Shown here piece by piece: positions 1 to 8,026 of a DNA stretch of 64,000 nt. The stretch is taken from positions 1 through 64,000 of the forward strand of contig FMUA01000005.1 in NCBI GenBank assembly GCA_900100595.1, written 5' to 3'. This DNA is from Ruminococcaceae bacterium P7. GTDB taxonomy: Bacteria; Bacillota; Clostridia; Oscillospirales; Acutalibacteraceae. How positions within the stretch are numbered: the first letter of the stretch is position 1; each line of letters opens with the position of its first letter. The position numbers and the translations under genes were made by a program. The notes under the pieces are model-generated. The model made no database searches. It worked only from the letters and a program-made list of their open reading frames with translations, and was not told the origin of the DNA.

Positions 1-170
<170 letters not shown>

Positions 171-450
171 TTTGTATCTCAACGGCTTTCGCCGTTCAAA
201 TCATTTTTTCAGAGTTTTAATCTCTTATTCAGAACTTATCATTGCTGACACGTTCGTGAATTTACCGATGTATTTTAGTGTACATCTCACTGTAATTTCT
301 TAGAGTATTTTACTCAAAGAACATTACGGGTTCTTCTTTCTTCGTTGTTCAATTTTCAAGGTCCTATTGTTCAGTTTGAACAACTTTGTGACATTCACTT
401 TAGTGGTTTTTCACATTGTGTTTGTCGTTGTCCCCGACCGAACATTTGCT

Positions 451-479
451 ATTATACGCTCTTTATCCCGAAAAGTCAA
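451..479 (-). promoter_or_regulatory. rRNA operon promoter (sigma-A type)
   Basis: On the minus strand -35 TTGACT (474-479) and a perfect -10 TATAAT (451-456) are separated by exactly 17 bp. Transcription should start near 444. Immediately upstream (483-546) there are six A-tracts of six or seven residues spaced about one helical turn apart, resembling an UP element. Confidence 0.9.
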
Positions 480-649
480 CCCTTTTTTCAAACTTTTTTT
501 GATTTTTTTCAGATTTTTTTCGCGTTTGTGTTTTTTCGCCTTTTTTGGCATACCCTGCCACAAGATGTTGTTGCTCGCTTTTATGCTTTATCTGAATAAA
601 GTTTTACGCTTTTGCAGAATAGTATTATGACAATCGCACAATAACAAAA

Positions 650-667
650 GGCAGCCGCTTGGCTGCC
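650..667 (-). terminator. Terminator of the 675-1205 lipoprotein gene
   Basis: The stem GGCAGCC/GGCTGCC with a 4-nt loop is followed on the minus strand by TTTTGTT. It lies 7 nt past the stop codon of the lipoprotein gene. Confidence 0.85.
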
Positions 668-674
668 TCTGAAA

Positions 675-1205
675 TTACTTGTGGAATTCTTTGAATTTTT
701 CAATGATTTCTTCTCTGAGCTTGTAGTTGTCCGCGTCCGTCTTGCTCTCGTCGATGGTCTGGTCTTTGTATACCATCAGATATTTGCCGTTGTCCGAGAG
801 AAGCGCGTTAACATCGGGCAGCTCGAGAATGGAAAACGTGCCGTTGTCCTTGACGCTCTTGAGCACCTCGTCCGCCGTGGCGTTCTTGGTGTCGCTGTAC
901 TCGTAGATCTCGATGTTCGCCTTCTTCATGGTCTGCTCGGTGAATCTTCTGCCCTTTGCCGCTCCGATCAGCGAAGCGTCCATCACGGTGAAGGTGACGT
1001 CCGCGTTTTCATCGACGGGGTTGATATAGCCGAAGGACGCGAGATAGTTGCAAAGTCCCTCAAAGTTGTTTTCATAATCCGAGGCGTTCTGACTTGCCGC
1101 CTCGTCTCCCGTGGCGACGGCTGCCTTCTGTCCCGCACCAAAGCAGCCCGATGCGACTGCCGCAAACATGACCGCCGCAAGAATTGCCGCGCAAAGCTTT
1201 TTCAT
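675..1205 (-). CDS. Small secreted lipoprotein, function unknown
   Basis: A 176-residue protein with a lipoprotein signal peptide: a basic start, a hydrophobic stretch and a VASGC lipobox with Cys at residue 21. A short low-complexity linker and a soluble domain rich in charged residues follow. No enzymatic motif or known family was recognised. The mature protein should be tethered to the outer face of the membrane. It has its own promoter with an inverted repeat over the start of transcription, and a terminator just past the stop. The start is supported by GAAAGGAAAG about 8 nt upstream. Confidence 0.75.
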   Translation of the reverse strand: MKKLCAAILAAVMFAAVASGCFGAGQKAAVATGDEAASQNASDYENNFEGLCNYLASFGYINPVDENADVTFTVMDASLIGAAKGRRFTEQTMKKANIEIYEYSDTKNATADEVLKSVKDNGTFSILELPDVNALLSDNGKYLMVYKDQTIDESKTDADNYKLREEIIEKFKEFHK

Positions 1206-1227
1206 AATATCTTTCCTTTCAATAAAA

Positions 1228-1255
1228 ATAGGTGATGTACAATAACATCACCTAT
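1228..1255 (-). promoter_or_regulatory. 11-bp inverted repeat at the lipoprotein transcription start
   Basis: The arms ATAGGTGATGT (1228-1238) and ACATCACCTAT (1245-1255) match perfectly across a 6-nt spacer. The repeat starts at the -10 box and covers the predicted start site. It could be a repressor operator. On the minus strand it is followed by TATTTTTATT, so it could also act as a terminator of the upstream G5/3D gene. Confidence 0.6.
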
Positions 1256-1282
1256 TATATATGATAATGATTCAAAAATCAA
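1254..1282 (-). promoter_or_regulatory. Promoter of the 675-1205 lipoprotein gene
   Basis: On the minus strand -35 TTGATT (1277-1282), a 17-bp spacer and -10 TATAAT (1254-1259). The spacing and -10 box are consensus. Confidence 0.65.
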
Positions 1283-1322
1283 TCATTTTTTCAAACACAC
1301 AATCTCTATATATGAAATCATC

Positions 1323-2456
1323 TTATTCGATGACATAAACATTGACGTCTCTGCGTCCCCAGCTCATGCACGCGTCATAGGAGAAGTAGAAGCAGTCGAC
1401 GATCGCCGAACCGTCCATCAGCGCTCCGCCTGTATCGACCGCTGTCGCGTAGCCGTAGGTGCGGCTGCCGTCGGTGGATACGATGTAGAGCTTGGAGCCG
1501 TAGGGAATCAGGTTGGGGTTGACCGCAACGCCGCCCTCATAAACGGCGGCGCCTGTGGACGTCGACGCGCCGGGAGCTGCGGTATATGCCGTGCCTGAAC
1601 CGGTCAGCTTATATTTATAAGAAACCTCGACGCCGTTCTCGTCGGTGAAGGTACCCGCGCCGCCTGTGGAGCCTGCACCCTTGGTGCCGACGAGCGTTAC
1701 CTCGTCAACGGGCTTTTTGATGACCTTCTCGGCGATGGTCTCGCTGCTGTCGCGTTCGCCGTCGATGTACTTGACCTTCTTGACGACAGCCTTCTCGCCG
1801 TCCTTGCCTTCGGTGCCGATCTTGGTTTCGCCAAGCTCCAGCTCGTCCGAGTTCTCCTTGACCTTGTCGTAGGGTACGGCTTCAGTTTCGGTTTCGTTTT
1901 TATATGTCACACGCTTGATCGTGATCGCGTCGACCTTGCTGATATCCTTGTCACGCTTCACGTCGAGGATGTCCTCCTTGCCGAGCTTGACGCCTCCCAT
2001 GATCAGCGCTTCCTCAACGGTGCCGTAGGGCAGCAGGACGTCCTTTGTTTCGCCGTCCGCCGTGAGCTCGACCGTCTTTGCGTCCAGGATGCGGACGGTG
2101 ATGTCCTTCGTGATTTTGGTATCCATCGGAGGATAGGTGACCTGCGTCTCGCCGAGGGTAAAGCCCGCAGCCTTGACAGCGTCCGCGACGGTGCCGTCCT
2201 TGACGACGACCTTGACGGACTCGTCGCCGTTTTTGACCTCTATCTCGTGTGCGCTGAGCACGTGGTACTCGCCGCTTTCATAGAGATAATGAAATACGGA
2301 GGTATCCGCTGCTTCCGTGGCAGCTTCGGCGGTAACCTGCTCGGGAGCGGTCGCCGCGGCTGCTACCGCGAACACCGAGCCAAACGCGGTCAGTCCCGCT
2401 AAGGACAGCGCGCAAACAGACATGAATTTGTGAGTTTTCGCATTTCCGTTAGCCAT
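1323..2456 (-). CDS. Secreted G5/3D-domain cell-wall protein (YabE/Rpf-like)
   Basis: A 377-residue exported protein. A signal peptide or anchor occupies about residues 10-35. Two DUF348-type beta repeats follow (about 64-122 and 127-180), then a G5-like module (about 180-255), a Gly/Ser/Thr linker, and a C-terminal 3D domain (last about 90 residues). The three conserved aspartates of the 3D domain are visible in AVDTGG, AIVDCFY and RRDVNVYVIE. In YabE and Rpf-type proteins the 3D domain is related to the MltA/EG45 lytic fold and acts on peptidoglycan. Enzymatic activity here is inferred from the family. The gene has its own consensus promoter and an AAGGAG ribosome site. Confidence 0.88.
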   Translation of the reverse strand: MANGNAKTHKFMSVCALSLAGLTAFGSVFAVAAAATAPEQVTAEAATEAADTSVFHYLYESGEYHVLSAHEIEVKNGDESVKVVVKDGTVADAVKAAGFTLGETQVTYPPMDTKITKDITVRILDAKTVELTADGETKDVLLPYGTVEEALIMGGVKLGKEDILDVKRDKDISKVDAITIKRVTYKNETETEAVPYDKVKENSDELELGETKIGTEGKDGEKAVVKKVKYIDGERDSSETIAEKVIKKPVDEVTLVGTKGAGSTGGAGTFTDENGVEVSYKYKLTGSGTAYTAAPGASTSTGAAVYEGGVAVNPNLIPYGSKLYIVSTDGSRTYGYATAVDTGGALMDGSAIVDCFYFSYDACMSWGRRDVNVYVIE

Positions 2457-2541
2457 AATAAACTCCTTTATATGTTACGAATTGAATCGTCATTTTATTT
2501 TTTGCAGGGTGTTGATATCCTGCTTGCCTTTGTTGTGTGGC

Positions 2542-2570
2542 ATTATAACGCGGTTCTTTGGTAATGTCAA
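2542..2570 (-). promoter_or_regulatory. Promoter of the G5/3D protein gene
   Basis: Perfect -35 TTGACA (2565-2570), a 17-bp spacer and perfect -10 TATAAT (2542-2547) on the minus strand. The leader is only about 80 nt, and no riboswitch was seen in it. Confidence 0.9.
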
Positions 2571-2721
2571 ATAAATTCAATATTAGAATTTTATGCAATA
2601 TTCACAACGAATATGACTATTATTTCATTTTGGAATTATTCAAGGCTGTTTCCTGCGGTTTTCTCCTGCAAAATATTGGTCAAAGTGCAAGAATTTCAAA
2701 TCATAACAAAAGTATGACAAA

Positions 2722-2751
2722 AACGGCCCGGAGCCGAAGCTCCGAGCCGTT
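2722..2751 (-). terminator. Terminator of the AraC-family gene
   Basis: A long GC-rich hairpin (AACGGCTCGGAGC / GCTCCGGGCCGTT, one mismatch) is followed on the minus strand by TTTTTGTC. It lies just past the stop of the regulator gene. Between it and the next promoter (2571-2721) no feature was recognised. Confidence 0.85.
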
Positions 2752-2768
2752 AATAACCTTTATTCTGT

Positions 2769-3608
2769 TTATACCCTGCCCGAAAGCCGCTTTTTGAATT
2801 GCGCGGGCGTGCAGTTGTATACCTTCTTGCACTGGGTGATGAATGCCTTCACGTTGGCAAAGCCGTTTTCCATCGCCGCGGTCGAAACGGTAGAGTTGTG
2901 ATGGATCATATCGTTGATCGCGTTTTCAAGCCGCAGGTTCGCGAGATACTTGGAAAAGCTGACCTGCGTGACGTTCTTGAAATACTTGGAAAAGTAGGAG
3001 GGCGACAGATTCACGACCGAGGATATCTCATTGAGCGGAATCTCGCGCTTGTAGTTCTCGTTGATATATGCGATCGCGGTTTTCGCGTAGGAAAAATCGC
3101 GCTTGGTTGCTGACACCGTTCCTCCGCTTCTGCGGAAGCACATGCACTGACTGAGCAGCAGATAATAAATCCTGTTGATATGGGAGATCTGCAGCAGCGA
3201 CACGTAGTCGCCGTCGCTGCCTGTCGCGGCGATTTCCTTCAGGATGTCCGCGATCTGTCTGTGCACTTCACTGTCTCCGTTGACGTCAAAAAACACGCTG
3301 TCGATGGATTTGCAGAACATGCGGATATATTCAAAAGAAAAGTTCACGCACAGCAGCCTGCAGCCTGTGCCCGATACGGGACGGACAAGATGTACGTCCT
3401 CGCTGTTGATCAGGATAAAATCTCCTTCCTCCACCATCTTTGATTCGCCGTTGCGGATACATTCGCTCGTGCCCTCAATCACATAGACCAGCTCCGGCTC
3501 TCTGTGCCACTGCAGCTCGGTCTTGCGCGTCTCCGAGGATAGATTGAGATACATAATCGTTGCGGGGATATTTTTATCATAATTCACAACATCGTATTGA
3601 TAGTCCAT
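2769..3608 (-). CDS. AraC-family transcriptional regulator with cupin sensor domain
   Basis: A 279-residue protein. The N-terminal half resembles a cupin-type ligand-binding barrel (QWHREPELVYVIEG, then GDFILINSEDVHLV). The C-terminal ~100 residues form the double helix-turn-helix AraC domain, with IPLNEISSVVNLSPSYFSKYFK as the first HTH region and ending in the typical CTPAQFKKRL. It is monocistronic, with an AAGGAG site and its own terminator. Family members usually control carbohydrate or stress genes in response to a small ligand; neither the ligand nor the target can be read from the sequence. Confidence 0.9.
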   Translation of the reverse strand: MDYQYDVVNYDKNIPATIMYLNLSSETRKTELQWHREPELVYVIEGTSECIRNGESKMVEEGDFILINSEDVHLVRPVSGTGCRLLCVNFSFEYIRMFCKSIDSVFFDVNGDSEVHRQIADILKEIAATGSDGDYVSLLQISHINRIYYLLLSQCMCFRRSGGTVSATKRDFSYAKTAIAYINENYKREIPLNEISSVVNLSPSYFSKYFKNVTQVSFSKYLANLRLENAINDMIHHNSTVSTAAMENGFANVKAFITQCKKVYNCTPAQFKKRLSGRV

Positions 3609-3664
3609 TTGCCTTTATTACTCCTTGCCTTGATGTTAAGAAAAATAATATTGTTGGTATGTTT

Positions 3665-4576
3665 TTACCAAGGGATTACCGTACCCGTCAGCTCGGTGAC
3701 GCTCGCGATATGATTGTCATTGAGAAATTGATTGATTCCCTCCGCGATTTTGACCGGCGCGTAGGGGTCGGAGAACAGAACGGTGCCGATCTGCAGAGCG
3801 GTCGCTCCCGCGATCATCATTTCCACCGCGTCCTCCCATGTGGTGATGCCTCCCATTCCGATGATGGGGATGCTGACGGCGTTGGACACCTGCCACACCA
3901 TTCTCACCGCTACGGGAAATACCGCCGCGCCGCTGAGTCCTCCCGTGTTGTTGCGGATGATTGGACGGCGTGTTCTGATGTCTATTTTCATGCCCGTCAG
4001 GGTGTTGATCATGGATATCGCGTCAGCGCCGCCTGCCTCCGCCGCCTGCGCGATCGAGGCGATATCGGTGACGTTCGGGCTGAGCTTGACGATCAGAGGC
4101 TTGCGGCAGTGCGCGCGCACCTCTTTGGTGATCTGTCCCACCGACTCGCAGCTCGTGCCGAACTGCACGCCGCCGCTCTTGACGTTGGGGCAGGAGATAT
4201 TCAGCTCGATCATGTCGACGTCGGTCTCGCTGAGCTTCTCCGCCATCGCACAGTAGTCCTCGACGGTGTTGCCCGCGATGTTCGCGATGACGACCGTGTT
4301 CTGCTGCTTCAGCCACGGCAGATCCTCCCGGATGAACACGTCCACGCCCGGATTCTGCAAGCCGACGGCGTTGAGAATGCCCGAGGGTGTTTCCGCGATA
4401 CGCGGCGGCGGATTGCCGTCACGCCGTTTCAGGGTGATGCCCTTGCAGGAGATGCCGCCCAGCTTCGAGAGCGGATAGAACTCGCCGTACTCCCTGCCGA
4501 ACCCGAAGGTTCCCGAGGCGGCGATCAGCGGATTCGCAAAGCTGACGCCCGCTACCTTTACCGATAAATCAGCCAT
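3665..4576 (-). CDS. pyrD: Dihydroorotate dehydrogenase B, catalytic subunit
   Basis: A 303-residue class 1B enzyme that oxidises dihydroorotate to orotate, the fourth step of UMP synthesis, on FMN in a TIM barrel. The family's catalytic Cys is in NISCPN (Cys129). Flavin/phosphate-binding glycine motifs (SGTFGFG near the start, GMGGI near residue 245) are present, and the length is normal. It overlaps the upstream pyrK by 8 nt, which suggests translational coupling of the two subunits, as in other Firmicutes where PyrK passes electrons to NAD+. No other pyr genes are nearby and no PyrR attenuator was seen. Confidence 0.97.
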   Translation of the reverse strand: MADLSVKVAGVSFANPLIAASGTFGFGREYGEFYPLSKLGGISCKGITLKRRDGNPPPRIAETPSGILNAVGLQNPGVDVFIREDLPWLKQQNTVVIANIAGNTVEDYCAMAEKLSETDVDMIELNISCPNVKSGGVQFGTSCESVGQITKEVRAHCRKPLIVKLSPNVTDIASIAQAAEAGGADAISMINTLTGMKIDIRTRRPIIRNNTGGLSGAAVFPVAVRMVWQVSNAVSIPIIGMGGITTWEDAVEMMIAGATALQIGTVLFSDPYAPVKIAEGINQFLNDNHIASVTELTGTVIPW

Positions 4577-5327
4577 GGAACACTACCTCCTCCGCGTTGA
4601 ATACGGGGCCGTTCTTGCAGACGTGCTGCATGATCTCCTCCCCGTTTTTGCGCACCTTGACCGCGCAGACCAGACATGCGCCGATGCCGCACGCCATTCG
4701 CTCCTCCAGTGAGATCTGACAGGGCTTTCCGAATTCCGCGCAGACGCGCGCGACTGCCTCCAGCATGGACGTCGGTCCGCAGGCGCAGACCTCATCCACC
4801 TCCGCGATCCTCTCGCGGAGGACGTCGGTGACAAAGCCCTTCTTTCCGGCGCTGCCGTCGTCGGTCACAAGCACGGCCTCCGCTCCCGCCTGCGCGAAGT
4901 CCTCCTGCAATATCACAAGCTCCCTGCTGCGGAAGCCCGTGATTGCAAGCGGTTCCTTGCACTGCGCCGCGGTGTAAAGCATGGGCGGTACGCCGATACC
5001 GCCGCCGATCAGCGCGTACTTCTTCTCTTTATCCACACAAAAGCCGTTGCCGAGCGGTACGAGTACGTCCACCTGCTCTCCCTGCTTCATCTGTGACATG
5101 ATCTTGGTGCCCTCGCCCTTGACCTGATAGACAAGGCGCAGCACGCCGTCGCGCGCGTCGCAGACGGATATCGGTCTGCGCAGGCTCTTTCCCGGTACAT
5201 AGACGTGCGCGAACTGTCCGCACTGCACGGGTATCTCGTTTTCTCCGTAGGCAAGGCGCATATCATATATGCCCTTTGCGATCGCTTCGTTGGAAAGCAG
5301 CCGCAGCTGACGGATATCATATTTCAT
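4569..5327 (-). CDS. pyrK: Dihydroorotate dehydrogenase electron-transfer subunit
   Basis: A 252-residue ferredoxin-reductase-like protein carrying FAD and a [2Fe-2S] cluster. The FAD motif RRPIS lies at 50-54, and the cluster ligands are Cys213, Cys218, Cys221 and Cys237 (CGIGACLVC ... HVC). It relays electrons from PyrD's FMN to NAD+. The AAAGGATG ribosome site lies 5 nt before the ATG, and the gene overlaps pyrD by 8 nt. A small hairpin (5353-5368, GGGAACC/GGTTCCC) separates it from the gene upstream but lacks a T-tract, so read-through from the transglutaminase genes is possible. Confidence 0.96.
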   Translation of the reverse strand: MKYDIRQLRLLSNEAIAKGIYDMRLAYGENEIPVQCGQFAHVYVPGKSLRRPISVCDARDGVLRLVYQVKGEGTKIMSQMKQGEQVDVLVPLGNGFCVDKEKKYALIGGGIGVPPMLYTAAQCKEPLAITGFRSRELVILQEDFAQAGAEAVLVTDDGSAGKKGFVTDVLRERIAEVDEVCACGPTSMLEAVARVCAEFGKPCQISLEERMACGIGACLVCAVKVRKNGEEIMQHVCKNGPVFNAEEVVFHG

Positions 5328-5368
5328 TGTATCATCCTTTCGGGGTGTATGCGGGAACCTCGGTTCCC

Positions 5369-6622
5369 TTATTTATATTCCAAAACAAACGCCGCGGCGT
5401 TGATTTCTTCATACGTGAAAAACTTGGAGTTGGTGCTCAGCTGATGGTCGCCGTCATTCTTTTCATTCGCCTTCCTGATCCAGCTGTAGGCATAGCCGTT
5501 GATGATGTCGTCCACTACATCCTCATAGTCCGCGTCCTCATCGATGCAGAACGCAAAGGTCTCGGCATCGTCCGCAGCAGCCGCCGTCAGCGCCATCTGC
5601 AGCTTGCCGCTGTCCTCCGCCGAGGATATCGTGATCAGGCTCTTGCGGAAAAAATTCTCCTTTTTCGCGGTGCACTCCGGGATAAAGGCGTTGTAATAAT
5701 CCGCCTCCTCCCCGCTGCCGTACAGCGGACTGATTTTGTGGTCCTCGAGCAGCTTGTCGGTCGTGATGTTGAAATAGAGGTGCTTCTCTATCTCGGTCAG
5801 GCAGTATTCGTCCGAATTGGGCTGGAAGTCGTTCCATGTCACGTCGACATAGTACCAGTCGTCGTCGAGCTGCACCGCATTCCAGATATGGTTGCCCTCT
5901 CCGTCTGAGTTGGCGTTCTCCACGGTCCCGTTGACCGACACGCACGGTATCTCCAGCTCGCTGCATAGCAGCTGGAACGCGCGGGTATAGCCCTCGCAGA
6001 CCGCCTTGCCGTCGACCAGCGCGCCGTAGGCGTTCTGCTCGTTGGAAATCACCTTGTCCTCCTCAGCCGCGTCCTCGTCATACTCGCAAATCTGCACCAG
6101 CATATCGTTGAGCCACAGCTCTTTTTCATATTTGCTTTTCTCCTTGGGCGCTTTCTCCAGAAGCGCGTCGACTCTCTCCTGCAGGAGGCGCTTCGCTTCC
6201 GTCAGCTCCTCTCCCTCGAACGAATAGAGAAGCCTGATCTCCGTGTAGGTATCGTGTCTGGTATACTCATAGCCGCCGCTGTCGTCAAGCCAGAATACCT
6301 CGGGATGGTCGCCCTTGTACAGGTCGATGATATCTCCCATTTTGGAGGGCGTGCCGTCGTTGTCGAGCATGAATATGGTGCTGCTGCCCCTCTGCGCAAG
6401 ATAATCCACCGTGGCGTAGGCGTCGCGCTCCGCTTCGGTTTTCAACGCCTCATAGCCGCAGCCCGTCAGCGTCTTGCGGTGCTCCGCTACCTCGCTTGTC
6501 AGCGCGGGGTTGTCGGGCTTTACATCATCCAGAAAATTAGTCAGTGCTTCCAAAGGGTCGCAGCCGCATAATAACAGCGCCGCGGCAAAAATGGAAATGA
6601 GTGAAATGATTTTCTTATTCAT
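5369..6622 (-). CDS. Lipoprotein with transglutaminase-like domain (copy 2)
   Basis: A 417-residue lipoprotein with lipobox LLLCGC (Cys21). The central transglutaminase-like core has a plausible Cys-His-Asp triad: Cys209 in GKAVCEGYTRA, His245 in NHIWNAV, Asp260 in WYYVDVTWND. Such extracytoplasmic domains act as cysteine proteases or amidases; the substrate is unknown. It shares domain order and many motifs (DHPEVFWLD, AFQLLC, DVTWND) with the gene immediately upstream, so the two are tandem paralogues. The start overlaps the upstream stop by 8 nt and has only a weak ribosome site, which points to translational coupling. Confidence 0.88.
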   Translation of the reverse strand: MNKKIISLISIFAAALLLCGCDPLEALTNFLDDVKPDNPALTSEVAEHRKTLTGCGYEALKTEAERDAYATVDYLAQRGSSTIFMLDNDGTPSKMGDIIDLYKGDHPEVFWLDDSGGYEYTRHDTYTEIRLLYSFEGEELTEAKRLLQERVDALLEKAPKEKSKYEKELWLNDMLVQICEYDEDAAEEDKVISNEQNAYGALVDGKAVCEGYTRAFQLLCSELEIPCVSVNGTVENANSDGEGNHIWNAVQLDDDWYYVDVTWNDFQPNSDEYCLTEIEKHLYFNITTDKLLEDHKISPLYGSGEEADYYNAFIPECTAKKENFFRKSLITISSAEDSGKLQMALTAAAADDAETFAFCIDEDADYEDVVDDIINGYAYSWIRKANEKNDGDHQLSTNSKFFTYEEINAAAFVLEYK

Positions 6623-7859
6623 ACGCTAAATTGAAGGTGATGACATTGATCTCCTTATAGACAATATATTTGCTGTCCGCGGAGATTTCGGGTTCATCAT
6701 TGTTATACATGTTTGCTGCCTCGAGCCAGCGGTAACCGTAGCTCTCGGATATTGCCTGTGTGGTCTCGTCATAGTCCAGCGAGCTGTCGATGCGGACGTC
6801 CAGATACAGGGTGCGCTTCTTTGCCGCCTCTATCAGCGCGGCGATGACCTCCGAGTCGTCATCGAGGTCGGTGATGCACGGACAGCTCTTGTAGAAGTAG
6901 TTGTACTCCATGCCGGTGCATTCGGGTACAAAGGTGTTGAGATAGTCGTAGTCGTCGGGGCTTGCATCTCCGAAAAGCGGACTGATGGAATGCGTGCGCT
7001 CGATCTCCTCGGTGCTGAGGTTGAGGAACGCGTATTTCTGGATATGCACGTCGCCGTCGTTCCAGGTGACGTCCACATGGTACCAGTCGTCTCCCAGCCG
7101 GATGCAGTTCCACATATGTCCGTCGTCGCCGCTTTCATCGAGACTGCTTTCAAACTCGGTCGCCGTGCCCTCGATGGTCACGCAGTCGATGCCCATACGG
7201 TGACACAAAAGCTGGAACGCCTTCGCGTAGCCGTCGCACACCGCTCTTCCCTGAATCAGGGAGCCGTATACCGTATGCCGCTGCGGTCCTTCCTTATCGT
7301 AGGAGCAGTGGTAGATGATCCACTCGTTGAGGTAAAGCTCTATCTCGTAATCGGTGGCGTTTTCGGGCGCGCCCTTGATGATGTCGCTAACGGCTTTCTC
7401 GACGTCCTCCTTCGCCTCCTCCAGCGCGTCGCCCTCGAAGGTGAAGCTCAGGGCGACCTCCAGACCGTGGCTGTAGGTCGCGTACTCGTAGCGTGAGCCG
7501 GTATCGAGCCAGAACACCTCGGGGTGATCCTGCTCGTACGCCTCCACCACGTTGAGAAGCTCGTCGCCGTCGTTCAGCGCCAGCGTGAACCGCTCGCTGT
7601 AGTCGCGGTATATATATTCATCCAGCACCTGATACGCCTTCTTCATCTTATCGTTCAGGCTGTTGTAGCCGTGACTGTCGGTTATGCTCTCCCTCTCGTC
7701 CGTATCCGTGGAAACATCACTCGTCGGCGCGACGGTCGGCTCCTCTCGGAACCGGTAATACCATCTCGGCGAACAGGCGGAACAGCCGACGAGTACGGCT
7801 ATCAGCACGATCATGGACGCCGCCGCGACGGGCAGGCTGTATTGTTTAATCGGATTCAC
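6615..7859 (-). CDS. Lipoprotein with transglutaminase-like domain (copy 1)
   Basis: About 414 residues. A hydrophobic N-terminus ends in LVGCSAC, a probable lipobox. The transglutaminase-like core has Cys208 (GRAVCDGYAKA), His248 (GHMWNC) and Asp263 (WYHVDVTWND). A GTG start at 7859 was chosen over the TTG at 7865 because AAGGTGA lies 6 nt upstream of the GTG and would touch the TTG. It is the first gene of a unit that continues into its paralogue and perhaps into pyrK-pyrD. It is likely exported and membrane-tethered; function is inferred from the fold only. Confidence 0.87.
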   Translation of the reverse strand: MNPIKQYSLPVAAASMIVLIAVLVGCSACSPRWYYRFREEPTVAPTSDVSTDTDERESITDSHGYNSLNDKMKKAYQVLDEYIYRDYSERFTLALNDGDELLNVVEAYEQDHPEVFWLDTGSRYEYATYSHGLEVALSFTFEGDALEEAKEDVEKAVSDIIKGAPENATDYEIELYLNEWIIYHCSYDKEGPQRHTVYGSLIQGRAVCDGYAKAFQLLCHRMGIDCVTIEGTATEFESSLDESGDDGHMWNCIRLGDDWYHVDVTWNDGDVHIQKYAFLNLSTEEIERTHSISPLFGDASPDDYDYLNTFVPECTGMEYNYFYKSCPCITDLDDDSEVIAALIEAAKKRTLYLDVRIDSSLDYDETTQAISESYGYRWLEAANMYNNDEPEISADSKYIVYKEINVITFNLAYE

Positions 7860-7896
7860 ACACAATCACCTTTTATTGATACTCATAGTTATATTA

Positions 7897-7925
7897 ATTT
7901 TATCCTATTTTTTCCATTCAGTCAA
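7897..7925 (-). promoter_or_regulatory. Promoter of the transglutaminase lipoprotein unit
   Basis: On the minus strand -35 TTGACT (7920-7925), a 17-bp spacer and -10 TAAAAT (7897-7902), about 40 nt upstream of the GTG start. Confidence 0.75.
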
Positions 7926-7981
7926 TTATATTTTGAAATTTTTTATGCGATTTGTGAATAATTTTAAGCCCGCGCATAAAA

Positions 7982-8014
7982 AATCGGCGCAGGGCTTTCC
8001 GCCTTGCGCCGATT
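7982..8014 (-). terminator. Terminator of the YfhO-like gene
   Basis: The stem AATCGGCGCA-GGC / GCC-TGCGCCGATT is followed on the minus strand by TTTTTTAT. It lies 12 nt past the stop codon. Confidence 0.9.
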
Positions 8015-8026
8015 GTCATTTTCTTT

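Larger units (their letters stand above)
171..674 (-). other. rRNA operon leader and promoter region, no gene
   Basis: This stretch holds the rRNA leader and promoter. Seen on the minus strand, from upstream to downstream: an A-tract-rich zone (483-546), a consensus promoter (451-479), the leader block CCTTGAAAATTGAACAA (341-360), a boxA-like TGTTCTTTGA (314-323), and a perfect hairpin AACGGC-TTTC-GCCGTT (181-196) just before the 16S. BoxA-type antitermination and processing stems are known parts of rRNA leaders; their use here is inferred. Short Phe-rich reading frames here come from T-runs and are not genes. Confidence 0.8.

Noticed and set aside
345-630. Two Phe-rich plus-strand frames in the rRNA leader
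   Set aside because: They come from T-tracts of the upstream rRNA promoter region, have no ribosome site and low-complexity composition.
2457-2570. Riboswitch (c-di-AMP type) upstream of the G5/3D gene
   Set aside because: Such genes can carry this riboswitch, but the promoter lies only about 85 nt from the ATG and the expected conserved blocks are absent.
5029-5037. Perfect DnaA box TTATCCACA
   Set aside because: It is a single 9-mer inside the pyrK coding sequence with no neighbours. One perfect match in 64 kb on two strands is close to chance expectation, and it is 21 kb from the origin features.
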